Positions 31,799 through 42,130 of a stretch of DNA of 64,000 nt are shown here, in pieces. The position numbers and the translations under genes were made by a program. How positions within the stretch are numbered: the stretch's first letter is position 1; each line of letters starts with the position of its first letter. The notes beneath the pieces were generated by a model. The model saw only the letters and a list, made by a program, of their open reading frames with translations, was not told the DNA's origin and ran no database searches. The stretch is from Macropodus opercularis (taxonomy: Eukaryota; Chordata; Actinopteri; Anabantiformes; Osphronemidae), in assembly GCA_030770545.1 (NCBI GenBank), contig CM061097.1, positions 21,822,501-21,886,500 of the forward strand. Reading direction: 5' to 3'.

Positions 31799-33454
31799 AT
31801 GAACAGAGAACCGTGGTATAGGTGGCCAGGTTTCTGTGGACTGAGACCATCTCTTGCTGTCCTCACCGTGGTAGCAGTAATTATCTTTACAATCATTTGG
31901 AGTTTAACTCCACCTGAGCCACAGAAAAATCATACACATGCCACCAGAGCTGTGTTAGATGAGGAAGCATGGAAACAGGCACAAGCGTACTTGAAAGAGA
32001 ATCCAACCAACAACCTCTGGCTGGCCTACACTAATTACACCTCACGAACCATCACTGAAGACTCATGCCTGGCTTGCGCAGCAGCAAGACCCACTTTGAT
32101 GGCTGTGCCAATGCCCTTTAATAGCAGCAATTGCTATATTGAAATAGACGAAACTAACAGAGGTACCAACTGTGGAAATCGCCCTGTGAACCAAATAAGA
32201 TGCCATACTGAGTGTAAAATGAGAGTTGTACATGCATTAGGGCAAGGTGTGAGATTTCCCAATAGGAATAGTTCTGATTGCTTAGCGGCCGAAAATAGAA
32301 GGATTATGAAAGACCCCCAAGAAGCTCCGACAATGTTTACGATGTGTAAGACATGCCAATTTGAATGTTTCCACAATGATCGAAAGGGTGGCATCGCTGT
32401 AGGTGAATTTCCTAACTGCCATGTGACCTGGAATGTGACAAAGCATGTGCCTGCTGTGCCAATAGGTAACTTCACATATCTGGGTGGGGGCAAATATGAC
32501 GTTAATGGTATCCTTAGGATGTCTCCACGAGAAGAACACTTTACTCACCAAGACAAACGCTTATCGGACATATGGTGGATGTGTGGAGAACGCCCTATGC
32601 AAACACTTCCATACAATTGGACTGGGACCTGTACACAGGTAATGTTTGTCACTGACGGAATACACATTCTGGCTCCCACTAAAACCCCAACTAGAAACAA
32701 ACGACATGCTCCTGGTGGATCCTTTGATTCTAGGGTATATATTGATGGAATTGGCCTGCCCACAGGGGTTCCAGACGAATTTAAGGCTAGGGATCAGATA
32801 GCAGGTGGACGGACACATGCCATTCCATTGATAGGGACCATTATTGAATCGGCAAAGAATACTGAATGGATCAACTATATCTATTACAATCAGCAGAGAT
32901 TCATCAACATGACCCATGATGGCATGAAAGGCCTGGCAGAACAGTTGGCACCTACATCCCTAATGGCCTGGCAAACCCGAATGGGAGTTGACATGTTACT
33001 GGCAGAGAAAGGAGGGTTATGTGTTATGTTTGGAGACACTTGTTGCACCTTCGTTCTGAACAACACTGCTCCAGATGGCACAGTGACCAGAGCTTTGGAC
33101 GGACTAAGGGCCCTCAGAGATGAGTTAGCAGAAAACTCAGGAGTAAATTCACCCATTTGGGCCTGGATGGATTCTGTGTTTGGAAAATGGAAAAGTTTTA
33201 TCATGTCAATTGTTGTGTCCCTTATTGCAGCAGTCGGGATGCTTGGTTTGTGTGGGTGTTGCATAATACCGTGTGCCAGAGGGTTAATTATGAGAGCGAC
33301 GGAGACAGCTTTGACCCACCAGATGTTACAGTATGTGCCTGCACCTGTGACTGATGACTGTGTTTCAGGTTCGTTCTCTTGGGACAAGGAACTTTGTGAA
33401 CTTTTATCCGACACTAGCGATGACTCTGATGAAGAAAAAGCTGATTATGTGTAA
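31799..33454 (+). CDS. env: ERV envelope glycoprotein, intact 551-codon ORF
   Basis: Class I fusion glycoprotein, synthesised as a surface and transmembrane precursor. ATG at 31799 is chosen over upstream non-ATG codons. There is a hydrophobic N-terminal segment at residues about 18-36, many N-glycosylation sites in the surface unit, and a furin-type RNKR at 299-302. The transmembrane subunit has the CX6CC motif (Cys 408, Cys-Cys 415-416) preceded by an immunosuppressive-domain-like region. A membrane anchor lies at about 466-490 and a tail of about 60 residues follows. The stretch just after RNKR is not strongly hydrophobic, unlike many fusion peptides. It stays open while gag and pol are broken. 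It could be simply young or retained; see findings. Confidence 0.93.
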   Translation: MNREPWYRWPGFCGLRPSLAVLTVVAVIIFTIIWSLTPPEPQKNHTHATRAVLDEEAWKQAQAYLKENPTNNLWLAYTNYTSRTITEDSCLACAAARPTLMAVPMPFNSSNCYIEIDETNRGTNCGNRPVNQIRCHTECKMRVVHALGQGVRFPNRNSSDCLAAENRRIMKDPQEAPTMFTMCKTCQFECFHNDRKGGIAVGEFPNCHVTWNVTKHVPAVPIGNFTYLGGGKYDVNGILRMSPREEHFTHQDKRLSDIWWMCGERPMQTLPYNWTGTCTQVMFVTDGIHILAPTKTPTRNKRHAPGGSFDSRVYIDGIGLPTGVPDEFKARDQIAGGRTHAIPLIGTIIESAKNTEWINYIYYNQQRFINMTHDGMKGLAEQLAPTSLMAWQTRMGVDMLLAEKGGLCVMFGDTCCTFVLNNTAPDGTVTRALDGLRALRDELAENSGVNSPIWAWMDSVFGKWKSFIMSIVVSLIAAVGMLGLCGCCIIPCARGLIMRATETALTHQMLQYVPAPVTDDCVSGSFSWDKELCELLSDTSDDSDEEKADYV

Positions 33455-33686
33455 ATGATACTGTGTTCATTTAATCACTTTTGTTCACTGTAACCGATTT
33501 TAGTTCTGTCACAGTCTTTTGCTAAGCGTTATCATCAGAGGTGCTTCCACCTCGCAAAAACAGCTCTTGCATTTTTCTGTGAACAGTTTATGATGGTAGC
33601 TAAACAAAGCCTTTGTGAATTTAGCTATACTGATGTTTCTTTGTTCACTTTGTGTGTTGATTAATTAATAATCAAAAGGGAGGGAT
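33455..33686 (+). promoter_or_regulatory. env 3' leader and polypurine tract
   Basis: Short non-coding stretch after env ending in the polypurine tract AAAAGGGAGGGA (33674-33685), one base before the 3' LTR. This tract primes plus-strand synthesis in retroviruses. Confidence 0.85.
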
Positions 33687-34234
33687 TGTAAAGGAAATTT
33701 TACTATATGGGTATTTTCCCTTGTGACAGAACTCTGATTCATATCACTTGATATATTCTCATATGTATCTGTACTAAGCAAAGTAATCATAGAATGAGTT
33801 ATATACTTGCTTACAGAAATATTTTAGAACAATGAGCCTTCTCTTTCCCATGGGAAAGGGAGCTAGGGAGATACTGTTTAGTTAAATTGTTTCACAGCAT
33901 GGACCATGGCCATGAGAGCATGGCAGAAGAACTTTGATGTACTTTGTTTCTGTTACACTTTCCACCTGGCGCAAGGCAGTGACTGACCCTGAGTTGTGGG
34001 CTGATAAGTCTCTTGTGGACTGAGCTAATGAGAAGATACATCTTTACTCCGTGGCAACGAAGGAGGTATTTAGGTAGGAACGGAGGTAGATGACTTCAGA
34101 ACTACACTCAGGCAGGACCGTTTTGCACTGACTCTGTGTACTTCTCTTCTTGCAAGAATAATAGACAAGAGAAAGACAACTTTGATTGGTTTTTGATTCA
34201 TTCACCAGGTTCCTAACAGGTTTTTGCCTCCACA
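33687..34234 (+). mobile_element. ERV 3' LTR
   Basis: 548 bp, TGTAAAGG to CCTCCACA, same length as the 5' LTR and differing at about five sites. One difference changes the polyadenylation signal: AATAAA in the 5' LTR is AATAAT here (34157-34162). It is followed by the ataa target duplication at 34235-34238. Confidence 0.97.
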
Positions 34235-34238
34235 ATAA

Positions 34239-35480
34239 CCGGCTTTATGGAGTAGCGCGTGTGTATCTGTTGGTCTGAAGTAAACACGGGTGAGTCATTT
34301 TTAATTTTCCTCATCTGTGTGTCCAAAAAGTTTACTTCATCAGCGTGTAGATCGTATTTAACCTTGATGGAGGGGTGGTGGTTATTCAACGTGTCAGTGA
34401 ATGTATAAAAACTCTCCTTCCCGTGCTCCCAGATGCCGATGATGTCATCCAGGAAGCGGAGGTAGACGGTAGGTTTCACTGGGCTTTGTTCTAGTGCCTC
34501 GCGTTCCCATTGGCTCATATAAATGTTGGCGTACCTGTGGCCCATCGCCGTGCCCTCCACCTGTAAGTGTTGCTTGTTATCAAACTCGAAGTCATTGTGT
34601 TGAAGGCATATTTCTAGAAGATGTCTGCATCCGGTCTGCTGTGGTCCGGGTATGGAGTAAAGATCTGCTGGACGGCTCCGTGTTGATGTTTGTATATAAG
34701 CTGTCAATGTCTCGACAGCGTCAAAGGGCGAATCCTGTCTAGAAAGTGGTACGTGTCTTTGAGGAAACTGGGATGTTTGCAGGAGAGCGGACCTAAGGAG
34801 AAGTCTATGCACAGCGAGATGTTGTGAGTGGCGCTGCTGCAGTCGGAGACTATGGGTCTGCCGGGAGGGATCGCGTGGGGGACCGTCCAGGGGAGTGGGT
34901 CCTTGTGGATTTTAGGGAGAAGATAGAACTGTCTGTTGCGGTGGATCTGGTCCGAATAAACCCGTCATGGTCGAGTTTTTGAACAATGTCTCGGATGTGC
35001 GCCTGCGTTTGGCTCTGGATGCTGCCGTCTATGGCTTTATTATACCTAGTGGTGTTTAATTGTCTATGGGCTTCCAGGGCATGTTGTTGTAAATCCGTGA
35101 TGACAATTTTTGAGCCCTTATCGGCCGGATTAATTATGATATTGAAGTTGACTGACCCTGTAATTGCTCTTTTATCCTCCGCCGTGGATCGGTCTCTTTT
35201 GTCCAGCGGAGGAACGTAGCGGTTCAGACCGTCAACGTCACGGTGAATGAGAATCTTTGTCTGTGCACTCAGCTCATCCCAGGGTGGTTCCCGATTAGAC
35301 AGCAGGGAGAAGGGCATTGCTTCCGAGTGGTTATCCTCAGAGCAATCTAGTAGTTTGACCCGTCTGTGGTACCGGTAAGGGTCAAAAGTGCTTGGAGTGG
35401 GAATGAACGTGAGGCCCCTCTCTAACAGGCGTATCTGAGCCTCACTTGGAGAGGTTGAGACTATCAGAGGGGGAGCCCCA
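34239..35480 (-). pseudogene. Penelope-like element reverse transcriptase, frameshifted and cut by the ERV
   Basis: Reverse transcriptase of a Penelope-like element, read on minus. From about 35430: RLLERGLTFIPTPSTFDPYR, a ..NREPPWDELS.. block, NIIINPADKGSKIVI, a frame break near 34950 (the lost frame holds the LPKIHKD and GRPIVSD-type blocks), then a second frame with VEGTAMGHRYANIYM and the catalytic FLDDIIGIW (about 34430-34455), VNFLDTQM, and TRYSIKP at the ERV junction. The reading continues beyond the ERV at 24476. Penelope RTs resemble telomerase and are usually fused to GIY-YIG, as here. Confidence 0.88.
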
Positions 35481-35499
35481 GGAGAGGTCGACTTGCGTT

Positions 35500-36450
35500 G
35501 TCAGACGGGATCCCCGTGGGAAAGTGACGCTTGAAGGTGAGCTGCGTCAGTGGAGGTGGGGGGGCGACGGTTGCCACAAAGTTGTTGTGGGGTTCTAGGG
35601 TCGTATGATCCCAGCCGGGGGTCTCGATGGACCGCGCCCGGTGGGTCCCCGTTAAAATCCTGGTTAGGCTGTGACCACATTATAAATGTATCTGCAGGCA
35701 TCGGGCTGTTTCCTGTCCAGTGCACGTCGTCCTTCGCTGTGCAGACCTGGTCCTTCAGCAGCGGTCTCAGGAAGGGGAGGTAGCTGGAGATAAAGTCATT
35801 AATGATATTAAGATTATTCTGCTGCGCTGGAGGGAGGAGCGACGAGTAATGAATGAGTGGGAACGCAATCCTGGTTAGGAAAAACGGACTGTGCCCTCCT
35901 GTAAATCTGACGTAACTGTTTTATGGAGGTTTTGTGTGGGTCCTGATCCCTGTTGTCTATGCCTACAGACAGGAGCAGCAGCTTAACGGAGGGGTGCTCT
36001 GCTGTTTTGTCCAGGATTTTTTGAAAGTGATAGAATGCGGCGCCAGGGTAGCTGTCAGTTTGGACGTTGTTATTTGCGGGCGGGTATACGGGAGAGGTTG
36101 GAGTCACCGAGGAACCAGGTGGCTTTTCTGCCTCTGATTTTGCGGCCTACTCTGGCTTTGTGCTGGTCGGGCCGGTGCGCCTCCCGTGCGCCTCCCGTGT
36201 GGGGCTCACACAGCGCGTGTGAACCGAGGCGGCCTCATCCCAGCAACCTGTGGAGGTGGTTTGAGTGGGGTCAGACGGGGTCGTTCTACCATTGTAGTTG
36301 GTGTAATTATACGCTTCGGACCCTGGATGAGAGCTGGATGGGGCTCGTGTGCTCGTATTTGGTTTGTTGGGCTGATTGGCTGGGGGCCGTCCTCACTCCC
36401 GCTCCTCTTCTTCTCCATATCGATGTAAATATCATTCCCCACCGGTGTGG
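35500..36450 (-). pseudogene. Upstream ORF of the Penelope-like element, broken
   Basis: Minus-strand coding-like pieces upstream of the RT: an N-terminal Pro/Arg-rich stretch (36206-36442), then a frame at 35814-36107 with LLLLSVGIDNRDQDPHKTS and RQIYRRAQ, continuing in another frame over 35501-35810 (INDFISSYLPFLRP, VHWTGNS). I recall similar proteins beside fish retroelements, some resembling SGNH-type hydrolases, but did not verify it. Frames are broken. Confidence 0.5.
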
Positions 36451-37500
36451 ACTGGGTCAGTCTGGTCTTGTAGCGTTTCTGGGCCCAGCTAACTGCTATC
36501 TTAACGGTAAGTGGTCATAATCTGAGATAATATTAGAATAGTGGTCCTGCAGGACGCAGAAATTATTCTGCATCCGCGTTTCTTTCCACAGCGTCTCTGA
36601 CTTGTTCTGGGGGGGAGGAGGGTTTAATGAAGCCGGTGAGTTTCCGGACGTGTCTGAACGTTCCCTGTGGCGGCATCTGGGTGCCGATAGCTTTAGCAAT
36701 AATGTTCTTATGATGGACCGCTTGCATTAATTTGAAATAATTTGTACAGAGCGATCTGGTGGCCTGATCTAGTTCTGTGTCTGGGAGGAGGGAGGTTTTG
36801 TTCGTTCTCTTCTATTTGCGTTCCTGGTTGTGCTGGTCCTGAGTATTTCTGTTATCGTAACTTTCCCTACTTTCTAAAGGTGCTGTAGTCCCTGGAAAGC
36901 TGAAGTAGGCTGTCTTGGATCTGTGGAGGGAAGACGTGGTCGTGTGGGAAATCCCGGTGTTCGCTGGGCCTGTGGTGGTAGAAGCTCGATCCTGGCGACT
37001 CGGAGAAGATGGTGTTTAAAACGAATCTCTTTTAACAGAGCGTCAATTCGTCTTCGTGGCCGGTGAGTAAAAGTTGGTAGTGAGTGATTATCAAATGTGG
37101 ACCCGTTGGCAGATCCCCGACTGACGTCTGAGCTGTTGAAATTCCAAACTTTATTTGATCGCCAATTTTTCTAAAAAATGAAAACGCCTATTGTGACCAG
37201 ACACGTCAGTGTTATTCATGCAAGTCAAATTTGATATAAAAAGAGGGAGGACAGATCCCAAGATTTAAGCCTAATTCAGCTTAATTGGCCCTAACGTTTG
37301 GCAGTGAACTGCTTCCTCAGAGGGGGTTGATTCCAGGAACTGAGCAGAGGGGTAGATGAAACATTGGGAGGGTGAACTAGCTCCTCCCTCCAATGTTTGT
37401 TCTCCCCTGTAATTGGTTGAAGCCTATCCTGTCCCTCTTCTACGTGGCTAGTTCAGACAATCCCAGAGGAGTTACTAATGTATAGGTGAAGTGGTTGTCA
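36451..37500 (-). mobile_element. Probable 5' region of the Penelope-like element
   Basis: No protein is recognised apart from short basic pieces. On the minus strand, around 37290-37330, gaggaagcagttcactgcc resembles leader sequences of fish retroelements. The outer limit of the element is not clear; it lies before the direct repeat at 37803. Confidence 0.4.
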
Positions 37501-37802
37501 GTGACAGGTGGGATTCGATTTGAAGTTTAAGATTCCAATATTTCAATGTATTAAAATTAGTTAAACAGAGGGGTTGAGATGAGACAGCTACAATGGAATC
37601 AGAAATCCAAACTAAAGAAGTAGACTGCTGCCAAATATGCTGGTCAGGATTAAGGAGAGGCTGCTGGTGGATTCTGGTGGGTCAAACATGCTTCTTTTGT
37701 TTTACATATGACATAGAGATGAAGCTGAGGGTTATTTGATGTTAAATGTTAAACAGAGGGCTTTAATGGACGGTGAGGGGCACAGGCCCCCGGCAACTGG
37801 CT
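37501..37802. other. Spacer between Penelope 5' region and right flanking repeat
   Basis: No gene or repeat recognised. Confidence 0.5.
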
Positions 37803-38162
37803 AGGTTAGGTTTGAAATGTGGTTTTATTTTAAAAAGACCAGAGCTGTGGTTCAAGTTGCACTGGCAGGCAGGGGTCTGTGCCATATCACCAAATAAGCC
37901 CAATCAGCCAGGATGTTGTATTTGATTGGTTTTATGCAGTTTTACAGAGATGGTTTGGTTCCTTTTGAGGTTGTTTATTTACTTTGTTGTCTTCCTAAGT
38001 GATATTTGTTTTTTAGGTGCTTCTAAGCATCATGAGAGGGAGGAGAGGATCCCAGGAGGACATCCCATCAGTCCGAAGCTGACTAGGCAGCCATGAGCAA
38101 GGTAAGTGCATGAAAAAAAAACTTAAAACAAAGAAGTTTTATAAATTTATAGTTTATGTACA
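37803..38162 (+). repeat. 340-bp direct repeat, right copy (exon-like core)
   Basis: Partner of 22325-22665, same orientation, with small indels. The exon-like core (TTTTTTAG ... GCAAG|GTAAGTG) is kept with one visible change, gccatgagc for gccatcagc. See the left copy for content. Confidence 0.85.
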
Positions 38163-38182
38163 TGTATATACACACACAGTGG

Positions 38183-38530
38183 GTATGGAAAGTATTCAGA
38201 CCCCCTTAAATGTTTCACTCTTTGTTATATTGCAGCCATATGCTAAAATCATTTAGGTTCGTTTTTTCCTCGTTAATGTACACACAGCGCCCACATTGAC
38301 AGAAAAACACAGAATTTTTGCAGATTTCTTAAAAAAGAAAAACTGAAATATCACATGGTCATAAGTATTCAGACCCTTTGCTCAGTATTTAGTAGAAGCA
38401 CCCTTTTGAGCTAATGCAGCCACGAGTCTTTTGGGGAATTCTTTCACAGCTGCATTTGGGGATCCTCTGCCATTCCTCCTTGCAGATCCTCTGCAGTTCT
38501 GTCAGGTTGGATGGTAAACGTTGGACATTC
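38183..38530. mobile_element. Tc1/mariner-type terminal fragment
   Basis: Starts with agtgggtatggaaagtattc and cagaccccctt, and includes tttgttatattgcagccat, which I recall as the terminal region of a common fish DNA transposon. It ends abruptly at aaacgttgg, where a transposase fragment of a different frame begins. Probably a composite of two elements. Confidence 0.6.
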
Positions 38531-38830
38531 GCCACTGGAGCCCTGTGCTCTTCAGAGGTGAAAGCAGGTTCACACTGAGCACACGTGACAGACGTGAGCC
38601 TGGAGACGCCGTGGAGAACGTCCTCCAGCATGACCGCTTTGGCGGTGGGTCAGTAATGGTGTGGGGTGGCATTTCTTTGGGGGGCCGCACAGCCCTCCAT
38701 GTGCTCGCCACAGGTAGCCTGACTGCCATTAGGTACCGAGATGAGATGGGTTCCTAATGCAACACAACGCTAGACCTCAGCAGTTCCTGCAAGACTGTAA
38801 GGCGTCCCCTTCATCTACACACAGGACTGT
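38522..38830 (+). pseudogene. Tc1-like transposase fragment
   Basis: DDE transposase piece: SRFTLSTRDRREPGDAV, LQHDRFGGGSVMVWGGISL and a TGSLTAIRYRDEM-type block, followed out of frame by an N-A-R-P-like stretch. It lacks the N-terminal paired-like DNA-binding domain and the C terminus, so it is dead. Confidence 0.85.
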
Positions 38831-39514
38831 AGCTGTCACATGTGAGGCGTGAGTTATGTTTGTTTGTAATATGGTTCATGCTGGAGGAGACCTGCTCACA
38901 CACGTACGTGGATGCGAAGATCGACCTCTACGGAAAGATTTTCATGTTCATTAATGTTTCAGTCATTTGCCGGTTTTGGGATATTGATATGGATAATATT
39001 TACAAATGGATATGCAATGGACAGGTTTTAAACTGTAATGAGGGATTTACAATAGATGGGCATAGATGAGCATATTCTAATAATCAGAGGTATGCAAATA
39101 AATATGAGCATAATATACTAATGTAGTGGAAAACATTAGCATATGTTAGTAGGCTTAGGATGCATTTTGTTCAGGCTTTGTTCATTTCCAGGGAATATGA
39201 TTGTACAGGACGCTTGCTGGCCTTTGGCGGCTGCGAGGACGTCTGGCCTGTAGAGCGAAAGAATTTGGGCAAAACATTGCGACCCGGTAACCAAAGCTAT
39301 TGAGACAAAACAATTTCTGGTAATCACAAATCTTTGCATTTGGGCCGATGCAGGTTGAGGGATCAAAACACGCTCCCTAAACATCTGGGGGGAGAGTTCT
39401 CTGCCTGCCTTAGAGACAACTCGTTTTCTGTGGCCAGGCCTCCCCACGCGCTAGCAAGCATGGAGGCTCGCACATCTGCATTCACATCCTTTCAGCAGCC
39501 AATCAGATCCCTCC
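38831..39514. other. Spacer, no recognised gene
   Basis: AT-rich first half, then mixed. ORFs of about 75-100 codons on both strands without recognisable motifs. Confidence 0.45.
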
Positions 39515-39750
39515 TGAGTGTGTTGACGTGGTGACAGAGGTCAGAGGGTTCACTGACCCACAGAAGGAGGAGTACTTCATGAAGAGGTTCAGAGATGAGC
39601 AGCAGGCCACAACCACCATCTCCCACGTCAAGACCTCACGAAGCCTCCGCATCATGTGTCACATCCCAGTCTTCTGCTGGATCTGCTGAGAACCAGAGGG
39701 GGAGGGGAGCTGCCCAAGGCAGTGACGGAGATGTACATGTGCTTCCTGGA
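39515..39750 (+). pseudogene. Fish NLR (NLR-C type) NACHT-domain fragment
   Basis: Encodes TEVRGFTDPQKEEYFMKRF, RDEQQATTTISHVKTSRSL and RIMCHIPVFCWI, then after a frame change LRTRGGGELPKAVTEMYMCF. This is the distal NACHT (nucleotide-binding) region of the fish-specific expanded NLR family of cytosolic immune sensors, normally inside a long exon. Only about 235 bp survive, with a TGA after FCWIC and a missing segment. No leucine-rich repeats or B30.2 domain nearby. Confidence 0.85.
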
Positions 39751-40699
39751 AACAAGACTGTTTTGTGGTCATAGTTACACTGAGGTCGCTGATCGTTTAA
39801 CATTTGGGCCACCCTGTCAATATTTGTATTTCTTTTTTAGTATATTTCAGAAAGCCATAAATTATATTGGAATATTCAAATGTTGGTCCATGTTGCTTTT
39901 TCTACTTTGCCAGTTCCCAGGGCTACGCTCCTCGTCATTGCATGCTACGCAATCTAAATGCGTGGCTCCTTGCTACCGCTAGGGGGCAGACTGTTCTTTG
40001 GTTTTGACCGACATCCCAGTAAAAAAGACCATTTTTGTGATGGTCCCAGTGTGTGATGCCAGGTTGGGGGTATAGTCCGGGCCTTCTCCCCCGTCAGTGT
40101 AAGTTTCTGATCAGTTCTGGTGGCGACTTGAAAACATGCACTAAACTAGAGATTCCTGAAAACCAGAAAGGTTTGAATGGAAAGTTGGTCTAAATGTTAC
40201 CAAGCTTTAATCAAACGAGCCCAACGAACTTTACAGTAATTGATTTGGGAGAAACCCGTGATTTCGACTTCGACGGGCCTCAGATGCTCTACACCCTGGA
40301 CACACTGGACGGGTCTTCACTGCTCAGGCTGGACTGATGACAGGACTCTGACTAGTTTAGTGAGAGACCTGTCAGGCGAGTCTTGGCCTGGGAGGTCGAA
40401 GCGTGGAGGAGTAGCGTGAGAGACCTGAAGAAGGTTCCTGCTGCTGCGACTGCACATCCACCGCTGGACTCGTTTTGTCTAGACTTATAATAGTAGTAAT
40501 ATAGATTAGGTTTCTGTGTAACAGGTTAGGTTAAGATAACTTGCGTTCAATTGATTTAGGTTTACTTAAGTTGAATGTATTAAGTTGAGATCTGTGATGG
40601 GTTAGTGAAGGCAAGTATCAGTTTTTTATTGAACTTGTCTCGATATACTGTTCATGTGATGTTAGGTTGACCTCACTAACGTTTGTGTTCTCCGTTTTT
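39751..40699. other. Spacer, no recognised gene
   Basis: Mixed composition; no repeat or protein recognised. The ORF that continues from the NLR fragment past 39760 loses similarity. Confidence 0.45.
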
Positions 40700-40935
40700 T
40701 TTCTTCTCCTCCTTGAACCGACACCTTATCGCGGTGGAGGAGTTCGTGTGCCCGTGTGACTCTAGCAGCTGTGCTGTCTGGGCTAAATGCCCCCGGCAGG
40801 GTCTCCCATGACAAACGGGTCCTGGGCGACGGGCCAGACTAAGACTAAGGTTCATCTGTCGCAGGAGGAGCCGGAGGAGGCCCAGAGGAAGACCAGGACT
40901 CACTGGAGGGACGATGTCTGTCAGCCAGCCTGGGA
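40700..40935 (+). mobile_element. RTE-like LINE fragment, degraded
   Basis: Two landmark blocks of a widespread fish LINE: accttatcgcggtggaggag with gccccc and gggtctccc, then aggaagaccaggactcactg and ctgtcagccagcctggg. Heavily decayed. Confidence 0.45.
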
Positions 40936-42004
40936 AGGTTAAAGGTCATTACACCTGATGCTGACACGTGCTACTGATGGGGCTTTATTTGGTGCTTCCA
41001 GACACTTACACCAAGTCCTGAACGAGACCTTTCTGATGCAGCATCTTTTGCTTCTCGCCCCATAACCTGGGTTAATATCTATGTGTTGTTTCATTCCAGC
41101 CGCTGACACTTTCATCCTGTCTCTGTGTAACCCACATTAAATGATGAAGAATATTGATTTAGTTTTTTGCGTGTGTTACACCAGTAGGTGGCAGAATTGG
41201 CCTGTTGAGGATAAGTTCGATACAATCTATAGGGTTTTCTGTCAAAAATTCCAGGGATGAGAAGGCGACTGCATGTTTGAGGGTCCGATTTTGGGTCTGG
41301 CTGAGAAAAGAAAAGTTTGTGGCACTAAAGGCCCAGGTTCTGTTTGGTCTTAAACTGGAATGTTCTGAGTACTTGGGTCGAAGTAACGTTGGCCTGGAAG
41401 TTGCGCAGCGATAGCTGAGCAGCGGCGGTTCGACGGGCGGATCGTGGGAACTGCAGTGTTTAAAACACACTACCCGGGTAGATGGACTTTGTTTTATTTT
41501 CTTGCCATGTGGTTGCATTTTGTTTATCAGAGCTCTGAATGTTTTATTTTCTGAATGTTATAAATATGTTGCATCTACATAATTAAATGCCAGAAATCTC
41601 ACTGGTTCAGTTAAACATATGCGTGTGATATTCTTTTTCTTTCCTCCGCTCCTCCTTGGGAAAAGAGCCCAGTGAGTAACCAATTGGCCGCTGTGTGTCA
41701 AGGCGTTGGTTACATCTGCTTCAGAACCAGTACAGAACCACGGCTCATCTGCAGGATTGTGCAGCGGTGCCATCGCCTTCCTTTTCATGTGCTGCTTTTG
41801 TTAGAAGTGGCTCCAGAGTCATTGGCCCAGCGGTCGTCTCACCCTCACAAGCTGATCCTCTCTGTAACACAGGCTCATGTAGAGACTCTGCACTTTGCTG
41901 CTTTTCTTCTAGTAAATGTTGGCACATTCAGCTACTTTGCTGCTGTTGTTTAGCTGAAGTTTGCACTAGTGGGTCACAGTTTCTTATTTTACTGTTTCCT
42001 CCGC
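40936..42004. other. Spacer, no recognised gene
   Basis: No protein recognised on either strand. ORFs of up to about 119 codons (41159-41518 on minus) have no known motif. Confidence 0.45.
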
Positions 42005-42130
42005 CAGGACAGGACGACCACGAGTCACCTCTGCTGCCGAGGACGAGTCCGTCCGAGTCACCGGCCTCCGAAAAGCTACCGGCAGCTCAGCTCAGAGCCA
42101 CGTTGAAGGCCACACCGAGTTCTAGTGGCA
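42005..42130 (+). pseudogene. Tc1-like transposase N-terminal fragment
   Basis: Contains an AR-TGRPRVTSAAEDESVRV-like block, followed after a 1-base shift by KLPAAQLRATLKATPSS, the linker between the two helix-turn-helix parts of Tc1-type transposases. About 40 codons only. The longer plus-strand frame running through it (to 42585) is not otherwise transposase-like. Confidence 0.7.

Noticed and set aside
32134..33414. Minus-strand ORFs of up to 174 codons over env
   Set aside because: Antisense shadows of the env frame; no start context, no known antisense gene motif.
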